Notes under the pieces: generated by a model
Seen by the model: only the letters and a program-made list of their open reading frames with translations
Databases searched by the model: none
What the model was told of the DNA's origin: nothing
Made by a program: the position numbers and the translations under genes
Shown here: positions 57,955 to 64,000 of the stretch, piece by piece
Numbering within the stretch: position 1 is the stretch's first letter
Layout of the letters: each line of letters starts with the position of its first letter
Assembly: GCA_036397555.1 (NCBI GenBank)
Contig: DASWIS010000020.1
Span: forward strand, 1-64,000
DNA from: Candidatus Zixiibacteriota bacterium
Lineage (GTDB): Bacteria > Zixibacteria > MSB-5A5 > WJJR01
DNA length: 64,000 bases
Reading direction: 5' to 3'

Positions 57955-58129
57955 GAACACCGAGACATCACAGACGGTCGCCGAGCGGAAAGACCGTCAC
58001 GTCGTCGCGCGCATTCCGGCGGCCGACACGATGCCCGTGCCGATCATCCTCGGCGAACCGGACTACCGGCTCTTCCTGTGCTGCCGGGGACCGGAGACCG
58101 GCAAGAATGAGCAGAACGAGCAAAACTGA
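57938..58129 (+). CDS. Small hypothetical protein downstream of the cyanophycin-synthetase-N-like gene
   Basis: 63 residues from ATG 57938, overlapping the previous gene by 17 nt (GAGGTCACG upstream). The N-terminal half is polar; the middle reads VPIILGEPDYRLFLCCRG and contains two adjacent Cys; the tail is KNEQNEQN. No family recognised. Overlap with the preceding gene suggests translational coupling. It could be a small partner or a precursor peptide. Confidence 0.6.
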   Translation: MNSVAKNTETSQTVAERKDRHVVARIPAADTMPVPIILGEPDYRLFLCCRGPETGKNEQNEQN

Positions 58130-58202
58130 AAACCAGGCAGTCAGGTCATAACGGCTGTACCGTCGTACAAACACACAATCACCCAGAGGAGGAGGTGACA
58201 AC

Positions 58203-58433
58203 ATGGGCAAATTCACGTACAACGATTTCCGTTGGCTCGAGAAGACGCCGACCTCGCCGAAGCAGTTGCACGAGGGCGTCTGCAACCTGGTGTTCTCATC
58301 GGTGAACACGAAGTGCAAGGTCGAGGGCTGTAACGTGGAGACGGGCGAGTATCGCATCGTGCTGCAAGGCACGCTGGATATGGACAATAACCAGGCCATC
58401 TCGTTTGGTCACGGTTTCGGTCCCGGCTTCTAA
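58203..58433 (+). CDS. Small paralogous protein A (PTSP-CKVE-TGEYRIVLQGTLD family)
   Basis: 76 residues with an excellent ribosome site (GGAGGAGGTGAC) ahead of ATG 58203. Shares with the next protein EKxPTSP, CKVE and the strictly identical TGEYRIVLQGTLD core, including near-identical DNA in that stretch. Three Cys (residues 27, 38, 43), and a Gly/Phe-rich end (FGHGFGPGF). Predicted beta-rich. Not a known family to me. Confidence 0.72.
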   Translation: MGKFTYNDFRWLEKTPTSPKQLHEGVCNLVFSSVNTKCKVEGCNVETGEYRIVLQGTLDMDNNQAISFGHGFGPGF

Positions 58434-58516
58434 GAGTATCAGCACCGTCAGTGTCAACCAACACCACCACCGGTCTGTCGCGGTGACGGAGCAGGCCGGT
58501 CAAGGGAGGATTCACA

Positions 58517-58732
58517 ATGCCGTACAACTGGACAATCAAGGACGTCTACACGGTCGAGAAGAGCCCGACGTCCCCTTCGCGTCTGCAGTGGAAGATTTCC
58601 GAGATCATGTTCAACTCTTCGGCCTGCCGTTGCAAGGTCGAGTCGGTCAACCCGACGACGGGTGAGTATCGCATCGTGCTGCAGGGCACCCTGGACACCG
58701 TTGAAGGCAACATTCCCAATTTCAACGGCTAA
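58517..58732 (+). CDS. Small paralogous protein B (PTSP-CKVE-TGEYRIVLQGTLD family)
   Basis: 71 residues with GGGAGG 8 nt ahead of ATG 58517. Paralogue of the previous protein: same EKSPTSP, CKVE and TGEYRIVLQGTLD blocks at the same spacing, but a different N-terminus (MPYNWTIKDVYTV) and Asn/Phe-rich end (IPNFNG). Two Cys (about residues 37 and 39). The duplication followed by divergence at the ends suggests a two-component small-protein set. Confidence 0.72.
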   Translation: MPYNWTIKDVYTVEKSPTSPSRLQWKISEIMFNSSACRCKVESVNPTTGEYRIVLQGTLDTVEGNIPNFNG

Positions 58733-58757
58733 ACAAGCTCTGGATTTCCGATGTCAA

Positions 58758-58789
58758 CGGGGAGACGTCACGCAGGTGGGGTCTCCCCG
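58758..58789. promoter_or_regulatory. Perfect 9-bp inverted repeat between protein B and the basic protein
   Basis: CGGGGAGAC (58758-58766) and GTCTCCCCG (58781-58789) with a 14-nt loop. No T-run follows, so it is not a standard terminator; it could limit or stabilise the transcript reaching the basic-protein gene. Confidence 0.5.
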
Positions 58790-58828
58790 AATTTCACAAC
58801 AGCGAACGCCATGGACAGTGAGGATGTA

Positions 58829-59074
58829 ATGGCCACCAGACGCAAGAGTTCACGTACCGCCAAGTCCCGGACTCGTCGGACCGGACACAGTGCCGATTCG
58901 GCCAGTCACGCCTTTGGCGGCAACGGCACGACGCGCCGCGCGGTCCGTCGCGGCAGCAAGGGCAAGACGGCCCGTCGCCGCACACGCACCGTCGTGCGGC
59001 AAAACAAGCCGTTTGCCGTGAAGGTCAACGGCAAGAAGACGGCGGTCGCTTCGGCTTGGTTTTTCGGCGGCTGA
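58829..59074 (+). CDS. Small, highly basic protein
   Basis: 81 residues from ATG 58829 (an ATG at 58811 is also possible, adding six residues). Arg/Lys/Ser/Thr-rich from the start (ATRRKSSRTAKSRTRR, then RRAVRRGSKGKTARRRTRTVVRQ), ending NKPFAVKVNGKKTAVASAWFFGG. The basic part would bind nucleic acid or a polyanion, as histone-like or DNA-protecting tails do; the C-terminal hydrophobic end is unlike histones. No family recognised. Last gene before a terminator. Confidence 0.65.
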   Translation: MATRRKSSRTAKSRTRRTGHSADSASHAFGGNGTTRRAVRRGSKGKTARRRTRTVVRQNKPFAVKVNGKKTAVASAWFFGG

Positions 59075-59105
59075 ACAAACCCCGTCTCGTCGATTGCACG
59101 TCTTT

Positions 59106-59132
59106 CGCCACCCACAGGACGTGGGCGGTTTT
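59106..59132 (+). terminator. Terminator of the small-protein cluster
   Basis: CGCCACCCAC (59106-59115) and GTGGGCGG (59121-59128) form a GC-rich stem around a 5-nt loop, followed by TTTT (59129-59132). It separates the basic-protein gene from the molybdenum-hydroxylase accessory genes. Confidence 0.65.
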
Positions 59133-59278
59133 AACGTCCGAATGCCGATTCGGTCGTGTCGTGTCAGGTCTGCCCGCTCTCCGTATCGATTGCCTCTCTG
59201 CTCGCGGTTGTCACATACTGTTCTTTGCCGAGCATGTCGGGTTGCCGTACCGGCCCGGCCGGCATGGTGTGCTGAGTG

Positions 59279-60400
59279 ATGACAGTCGACCATCCGACAC
59301 AACACTGGCTGCCGCGCGCGTTGGCATCATTGCGTCGGGATGAGACGCTGCTGACGGCGCTCGTCATCGGCCCCGACGAACATCCGCGCCTGGGTGAACG
59401 GCTGATTGTCGAGGTTTGTCCGTCGCGCATCCCATACGGGCCGCTGTCTGATGCCGCCGCGGCGCTCGATGATTCGTTCGACAGGGTTATCGGCGAGGTC
59501 TCCGCGATGATTGTTGAAGCCCGATTGCCGGGTGATCACGCGCATGCGGCGCGTCTGCTGGTCAGCCGCATCGGGCCACACGACACCGCATGGATTTTCG
59601 GCGCCGGGCACATCGCGCAGGCATTGGCGCCGCTCCTGACGGGGCTGGGATTTCGCATCCATGTCTGCGACGATCGTGCCGAATTCGCGACCGCCGAGCG
59701 CTTTCCCGACGCGTCGCAACGGTTGGTCGATTCATTTCCCCGGATGGCTCGCGCCTGTGCGTCATCGCAGCGACCGTGGGTCGTTTTGGTCACGCGCGGG
59801 CATTTGCACGACGAGCAAATCTTGCGCGCACTGCGACACTCCGATTGCGCCTACCTGGGCATGATCGGCTCGAAACGGCGTGTGCGTTCGGTCATGGACC
59901 GCTTGAAGGGTGAAGGCGCGGCCGCGGAGTTCATGAATCGTATTCATGCTCCCATCGGTGTGCCGATCGGCGCCGATTCGCCGCAGGAAATCGCGGTCTC
60001 CATCGCCGCCGAGATGATCGCAGTCCGGCGCGGCGTTGACGCGGGGCAGCGGCTGTCTCCCGGCGCGACCGCCGACACCTCGGGAATCTCAGAGTTGTGG
60101 TCCCGTGTCGCCGAAGTGATCACAACGGGTCGGCCCGCCGTGTTGGCGACGATCGTCGAGCGCAAGGGCTCGACCCCACGCGGGCTGGGCGCGCAGATGG
60201 CGGTATTCGCGGACGGCGCCATCGCCGGCACGATCGGCGGCGGTTGCGGAGAGGAAGAGGTGCGGACAGCCGCCCGTCGGTTGCTCGTTGCCGATCAACC
60301 TGCGTCACTCCTGACCATCGATTTGACCGGCGATCCCCGTGCCGAAAGCGCCGACATCTGCGGCGGACGCTACGCGGTGGTGCTGGAACGACTTCCATAG
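59279..60400 (+). CDS. XdhC/CoxI-family molybdenum hydroxylase maturation protein
   Basis: 373 residues from ATG 59279 (GTG 59276 also possible). An XdhC_C-type Rossmann part comes first (IFGAGHIAQALAPLL, CDDRAEFA, then LGMIGSKRRVRSV and IGADSPQEIAVSIAAE), and a CoxI-type part comes second (residues about 240-373: VLATIVERKGSTPRGLGAQM, GTIGGGCGE, DICGGRYAVVLE). That order is opposite to the usual XdhC. Such proteins insert sulfurated molybdenum cofactor into xanthine-dehydrogenase-like enzymes. It starts a three-gene set. Confidence 0.92.
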   Translation: MTVDHPTQHWLPRALASLRRDETLLTALVIGPDEHPRLGERLIVEVCPSRIPYGPLSDAAAALDDSFDRVIGEVSAMIVEARLPGDHAHAARLLVSRIGPHDTAWIFGAGHIAQALAPLLTGLGFRIHVCDDRAEFATAERFPDASQRLVDSFPRMARACASSQRPWVVLVTRGHLHDEQILRALRHSDCAYLGMIGSKRRVRSVMDRLKGEGAAAEFMNRIHAPIGVPIGADSPQEIAVSIAAEMIAVRRGVDAGQRLSPGATADTSGISELWSRVAEVITTGRPAVLATIVERKGSTPRGLGAQMAVFADGAIAGTIGGGCGEEEVRTAARRLLVADQPASLLTIDLTGDPRAESADICGGRYAVVLERLP

Positions 60401-60534
60401 AAACTTCGTTGATTTATTGTCATCTCCCACAGGGCGGGCCTGCCGTTTTCGATTGCGTCCGCCGCGCCCAGCGGACACATTCCAGCTAACAGAAGGCTTT
60501 GTCCCTTGGTCCTCACCACCGGGGGAGAGGGTTG

Positions 60535-61164
60535 ATGATTTCCGGTCTGATTTGCGCGGCCGGGCTCGGCAAACGGCTCGGCGCACCCAAACCATTACTG
60601 CCGCACGAACACGCGACGATGCTCCAGATCGTCTTGGATCGCTATCGTCCAGCCGATCTGAAGGAGATTATCGTTGTGTTGGGTCATGATGCACGCCGTA
60701 TCGTCGGTGAAATTCGCCTCGATGGGCTGAAAGTGGTTATTAACAGCCGTCCGAGCCAGGGATTGTCCAGTTCGATTCAGCGGGGACTCGCCTATCTCTC
60801 GCCGGGCGTTCGCGGCGTGATGATCGGAATGGGCGATATGCCGCTGGTGGCGACCGCGACCATCAATACGCTGATCGACGAGTTTCGAACGGCGCAAAAG
60901 GGAATCGTCGCGCCGAAGTACAAGAAACAACGCGGTCACCCGGTGATCATCGATTTGAAGTATCTGGATGAACTGTTGGCGCTGCGCGGCGATGTCGGCG
61001 CCAAATCGATCCTGGCGGCGCACGACGATGATGTGCATGATGTCCCCATCGACTCCGATGAAGTCGTCACCGACGTCGATACATCAGAGCAATGGGAGCA
61101 CGTGCGCATCCGTCTGCCGCTGCCGCCCCCGGTCGAAGCCGACGAGATCTCATCGGATGAGTAG
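60535..61164 (+). CDS. Molybdenum cofactor cytidylyltransferase-like NTP transferase (MocA/MobA-like)
   Basis: 209 residues from ATG 60535 (GGGGGAGAGGG ribosome site); the longer frame to 60499 is not needed. Nucleotidyltransferase start GLICAAGLGKRLGAPKPLL, then the metal-binding GMGDMPLV and KYKKQRGHPVIID typical of MocA. It would attach CMP to molybdopterin for xanthine-dehydrogenase-family enzymes, as part of the same maturation set as XdhC and the YqeB-like protein. Confidence 0.92.
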   Translation: MISGLICAAGLGKRLGAPKPLLPHEHATMLQIVLDRYRPADLKEIIVVLGHDARRIVGEIRLDGLKVVINSRPSQGLSSSIQRGLAYLSPGVRGVMIGMGDMPLVATATINTLIDEFRTAQKGIVAPKYKKQRGHPVIIDLKYLDELLALRGDVGAKSILAAHDDDVHDVPIDSDEVVTDVDTSEQWEHVRIRLPLPPPVEADEISSDE

Positions 61165-61215
61165 AGGCCGATCGAACGACGCCCCCTCGACACACTCCAT
61201 CCCCCGTTCCGAATT

Positions 61216-62043
61216 ATGAACACGTTTCGCCAAAGGTCCTCTATTGAGGATCGCGCCCTCATCCGTGGCGGCGGCGAGATGGGATCGGGCGTCGCGTGGC
61301 GCCTGCACCGTTGCGGTTTCGATGTCTTAATCACCGAAATCGAGCACCCCACCGCGATACGCCGCTGGGTCTGCTTCGCCGAGGCGGTGTATGACGGCCA
61401 TCAGAAGATCGAAGGCGTCACCGCCGTCCGAGTTCGCACGATGTCGGAGTGTCAGGCAGCTTGGGAGCGCAACGAAATCGCGGTGATGGTCTCGCCGGAC
61501 CCGTCACGTCTGCGGGAATTCAAAGCCGACGTTCTCATCGACGCGGTCCTGGCCAAGCGCAACACCGGCGTCGAAATCGGCATGGCCCGGCGCGTGATCG
61601 GCTTGGGGCCGGGATTCGTCGCCGGAGACGATGTCGATTGCGTGATCGAGACCAACCGCGGCCCAAACCTGGGGCGGGTCATCTGGCAGGGGCAGGCCGA
61701 ACGCAACACCGGCGTTCCCGGTGAACTGGCCGGCGAGACGATCAAACGGGTCCTGCGCGCCCCCGGAACGGGCGTGATGGAAACGATCCTGTCAATTGGT
61801 GATGAAGTCAACGTCGGCGATCTGGTCGCCCGCATCGGCGACGTTGAGGTCTGCGCCAAACTCGACGGTATCGTGCGCGGACTGATGCGTTCCGGGCTGC
61901 CGGTCACTCCCGGCGTCAAGATCGGCGACATCGACCCGCGCAACAATCTGTCCCTCTGCGGCCGCATCTCCGATAAGGCGCTCGCCATCGGCGGTGGCGT
62001 GCTGGAGGCGATCTTTTCCAAACCTCCGTCAACTGATTCATAG
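61216..62043 (+). CDS. YqeB-like selenium-dependent molybdenum hydroxylase system protein
   Basis: 275 residues; start ATG 61216. Glycine-rich nucleotide-binding start (LIRGGGEMGSGVAWRLHRCGF), then VIGLGPGFVAGDDVDCVIETNRGPNLGRVIW and AERNTGVPGELAGE, all typical of the YqeB/EF2563 family associated with selenium-dependent molybdenum hydroxylases. Its precise role is unknown; it is usually found with SelD, XdhC and MocA. Here no selD or hydroxylase gene lies in the window. Confidence 0.88.
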   Translation: MNTFRQRSSIEDRALIRGGGEMGSGVAWRLHRCGFDVLITEIEHPTAIRRWVCFAEAVYDGHQKIEGVTAVRVRTMSECQAAWERNEIAVMVSPDPSRLREFKADVLIDAVLAKRNTGVEIGMARRVIGLGPGFVAGDDVDCVIETNRGPNLGRVIWQGQAERNTGVPGELAGETIKRVLRAPGTGVMETILSIGDEVNVGDLVARIGDVEVCAKLDGIVRGLMRSGLPVTPGVKIGDIDPRNNLSLCGRISDKALAIGGGVLEAIFSKPPSTDS

Positions 62044-62070
62044 GCAGTGTCCACCGGCTCAGTGGCGGCG

Positions 62071-62265
62071 GCGGTGTGGTCCTGACGGTGCCTCATCCGT
62101 CGGGGTCACATAAGCCACCTTGATGGGGCCACGTCAACTCCAGCGAGATCGCGTACCTTCGTATTGATGCACTTCAGAGTATCGATCGTTCCTTAAGCAA
62201 GCCCTGCCGTCGATCCCGTTTGGGGGACCAAAGGCTTGTCCGCCTCCGGCGGACGGTCATGGCAA
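62071..62265 (+). repeat. Structured intergenic element, copy 1
   Basis: About 195 bp nearly identical (about 88%, counted by hand) to 63521-63716. Three hairpins: I at 62080-62105, II at 62122-62144, III at 62238-62254; the 40-odd bases just 5' of and through hairpin III are identical in both copies. Differences in the stems mostly keep pairing (G-U wobbles, and one compensatory swap in hairpin II), which fits an RNA transcribed rightward. Lies between the YqeB-like gene and a lipoprotein gene. Function is unknown. Confidence 0.8.
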
Positions 62266-62340
62266 CTCGGCCGGGGGGGAATTCTTTCCACTCCCGCGGG
62301 TATTAGACGTATCTGTGACGCATGCGTGTGGGGGGAAGCC

Positions 62341-63384
62341 ATGCGCTGGAGGCCACGATTGACGCATTCGCACGAAGCCGCATTGGCCGTTCTGATCCTC
62401 GTGCTGGCGGTTGCTTGTTCGGAGGAGCGCGCCGCTGATTCCGATGCCGACATCATTCCCCCGGCTGCCATCGTAGATCTGCGTGTGGCAATGGCAACAG
62501 ACGAATCGATCGAGCTGATCTGGTCACCCTCGGGAGATGACTCATTGACTGGATTCTGCCCATATTATGAAATAGGTTACTCTGTTGATCCTATCAATGA
62601 GTCCTCATGGCCGACCACTGATAAAGTGCATGTCCAGATACTGGCATCGGCAGTGACTGACACCGTCACTGAGATCGTATCGGGATTGGCCCCAGCGAGG
62701 AGCTACTACTTCGGAATTAAGGGAATCGATGACGCGGGAAACCATTCTGCACTTTCCAACATCGTGAGTGCCAAGACGCAAACTCTTGATATTTCTGCTG
62801 ACGAGTTCCAATTTGCACCTGGAACGGAGTGGTGTTACGAGGTCTCAGTTATTGTTCCCGACGCACCCGACCTCAATTGTATCGATACCATGACGATTTC
62901 AGTTCTCTCAGTGTCAACGAGTGCACTGAAAGAGCAGGTCGCCAGATGGAAGGTATCCTACAGCAGGTGTCCGCCACGTCCATACGGAAATGAAGATATT
63001 TCGACGGTATCGCACTTTGCCGACTCCTGCACGTTCGTTTCCGATCGTTTCGGTGATTGGTGGAATCCCCCAATTGTTCGCCGCTTGCTTTTTCCCCTGA
63101 AATCCGGACTGAGTTGGCGTGTCCCGTATGGCCCTCAAGGCATGTTTCGCGACACCAACGTAGTGTCTGAAGGCGGAGTTGTCTATTTGCATGGCGTTGG
63201 GCTTGATTCTGTGTTCAGCCTGAAAGTGTACTATCGTGCGGATATATTCAATGAGGTAGTATCTCGAGACTATTGGTTTACCCCTGATGTCGGACTTGTG
63301 AGAATGAATGCGATGCATTCGGTGTTTGGGGGCTATTCAATGACCGAGTGGAGGCTGATAAGATTCCATTCCCCTGGCATATAG
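62341..63384 (+). CDS. Lipoprotein with fibronectin-type-III-like domain
   Basis: 347 residues from ATG 62341 (GGGGGAAG site). A signal with a lipobox-like ending LAVAC, then a fibronectin-III-like part (about 40-135: PAAIVDLRVAMATDESIELIW...GLAPARSYYFGIKGIDDAGNHSALSN) and an unassigned C-terminal 200 residues rich in aromatic and polar residues. Base composition is clearly more AT-rich than the flanking genes, so it may be acquired. It is flanked by the two copies of the structured element. Confidence 0.78.
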   Translation: MRWRPRLTHSHEAALAVLILVLAVACSEERAADSDADIIPPAAIVDLRVAMATDESIELIWSPSGDDSLTGFCPYYEIGYSVDPINESSWPTTDKVHVQILASAVTDTVTEIVSGLAPARSYYFGIKGIDDAGNHSALSNIVSAKTQTLDISADEFQFAPGTEWCYEVSVIVPDAPDLNCIDTMTISVLSVSTSALKEQVARWKVSYSRCPPRPYGNEDISTVSHFADSCTFVSDRFGDWWNPPIVRRLLFPLKSGLSWRVPYGPQGMFRDTNVVSEGGVVYLHGVGLDSVFSLKVYYRADIFNEVVSRDYWFTPDVGLVRMNAMHSVFGGYSMTEWRLIRFHSPGI

Positions 63385-63513
63385 ATGCGGCGGCACTTGT
63401 CAGTCACCCCGCGCCTGTTGGCATTGCTGTCCTGTATCAGCCCAACTTGGGCGGATTCGTGTGATACGGACAGCACGGATTCGGATCGTCCGGCTCTGGG
63501 TAGCTCTGGTTGA
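63385..63513 (+). CDS. Short secreted ORF, probable gene remnant
   Basis: 42 residues, starting on the base after the preceding TAG. MRRHLSVTPRLLALLSCISPTWA is a convincing signal peptide, but the mature part is only about 18 residues (ending ALGSSG) and the stop lies 8 nt before the second copy of the structured element. It looks like the 5' end of a secreted-protein gene cut off by the repeat; a short secreted peptide is the alternative. Confidence 0.4.
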   Translation: MRRHLSVTPRLLALLSCISPTWADSCDTDSTDSDRPALGSSG

Positions 63514-63520
63514 CGACCTG

Positions 63521-63716
63521 GCGGTGTGGCCCTGACGGGGCTTTATCCGTCAGGGTTCACATAAGCCACCTTGATGGGCCCGCGTTAAGCCCATCGAGTT
63601 CGCGTACATTCGAATTGATGCACTTCAGAGTAGCGAGCGTTCCTCAGGCAAGCCCTGATGTCGATCCCGTTTGGGGGACCAAAGGCTTGTCCGCCTCCGG
63701 CGGATGGTCAGGGCCA
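63521..63716 (+). repeat. Structured intergenic element, copy 2
   Basis: Second copy of the element at 62071-62265, same orientation. Hairpin I 63530-63555 is a perfect 9-bp stem, hairpin II 63573-63595 a perfect 7-bp stem, hairpin III 63689-63705 has one G-U. It ends 11 bp before the stop codon of the convergent gene at the window edge. Confidence 0.8.
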
Positions 63717-63726
63717 CGCACCCGAT

Positions 63727-63999
63727 TCAGGGGATTGGGCCTATTTCCACGTAATACGGAAAGTGTTCATAATCGTCTAATATCAGGTTTACTACTTCGC
63801 GTTTCCGCACATCAATTACGAGGACCGGGCCGGTAGAGTACTGCGTGTTACCCGCGGCGACGTACGCCTTCTCCCCGTCAGGGGTGAACACCATTTCCTG
63901 TGCGGACAGCGGTGCGCCATGATCCAGATATCCATAGAGCGATATGCTATCCCAGACAGCGCCCGTCAGCGGGTCGTGGACATAAACGTATCCGGTAAT
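63727..63999 (-). CDS. YncE-like beta-propeller protein, 3' part only
   Basis: Minus-strand frame open from the right window edge to TGA at 63727-63729, giving the last 90 residues. It contains the 40-residue YVTN-type repeat pattern (FTPDGEKAYVAAGNT then VLVIDVRKREVV) of surface beta-propeller proteins. The 5' end lies outside the window. Confidence 0.75.
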   Translation of the reverse strand: MTGYVYVHDPLTGAVWDSISLYGYLDHGAPLSAQEMVFTPDGEKAYVAAGNTQYSTGPVLVIDVRKREVVNLILDDYEHFPYYVEIGPIP

Positions 64000-64000
64000 C

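Noticed and set aside
62071-63716. Integron cassette (attC) explanation for the two repeats
   Set aside because: No pair of attC-like core sites (GTTRRRY and its inverse) is visible at the element ends, and no integrase gene is in the window.

Overview
The window is GC-rich, densely coded and free of phage or insertion-sequence genes. It reads as a Gram-negative, diderm bacterium of the FCB/Zixibacteria-like type. The basis for this is inference: outer-membrane barrels and lipoproteins, dockerin-type and FlgD-like C-terminal repeats on secreted proteins, many multihaem cytochromes c and ferredoxin-linked 2-oxoacid oxidoreductases. No rRNA is present to fix the taxonomy.

Layout. 1-21700 is mixed chromosomal content: a DUF885 lipoprotein, an EamA transporter, two large secreted proteins (one with a lysyl-oxidase-like domain), an MMPL/RND exporter with a LolA-like protein and a DUF1302-like outer-membrane protein, a nine-domain hybrid histidine kinase, a beta-propeller-like secreted protein, an arginase-family enzyme, an Smr protein, a thioesterase and a lipoprotein hydrolase. 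21925-37411 is an electron-transfer island with 61 CxxCH motifs plus one CX3CH in seven cytochromes. It begins with an outer-membrane barrel, a 13-haem cytochrome and a 6-haem lipoprotein that together resemble a porin-cytochrome conduit. Four inner-membrane quinone-linked modules follow: NapC/NirT-like; an 11-haem/b-type fusion; a HybA-HybB-like pair with a 13-haem cytochrome; and Rieske-cytochrome b with a 9-haem cytochrome. A TauE/SafE permease gene inside the island is broken.

38289-52425 is central carbon metabolism: a KorDABC-like 2-oxoacid:ferredoxin oxidoreductase with fused beta and gamma subunits, a CoA-transferase, a pyruvate:ferredoxin oxidoreductase, a dihydroorotate-dehydrogenase-like protein, a sigma54 two-component pair and aconitase. 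The ferredoxin-reducing enzymes and the quinone/cytochrome modules would make a coherent anaerobic electron-flow chain. 52439-56779 holds a lipoprotein, tRNA-Glu(CTC), a DinB-family protein and an ABC-2 transporter operon.

56877-59132 is the least familiar part. A 33-codon ORF with a consensus promoter and its own terminator precedes the ABC operon. Divergent from it is a stand-alone protein resembling the N-terminal domain of cyanophycin synthetase (with an HxxEH motif), followed by four small proteins, two of them clear paralogues. 59279-62043 is a maturation set for (selenium-dependent) molybdenum hydroxylases: XdhC, MocA-like and YqeB-like. The right end has two copies (about 88% identical by hand alignment) of a roughly 195-bp intergenic element. 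Its hairpins keep pairing through wobble and compensatory changes, so it is probably a structured RNA or RNA-like repeat. The copies flank a compositionally different lipoprotein gene.
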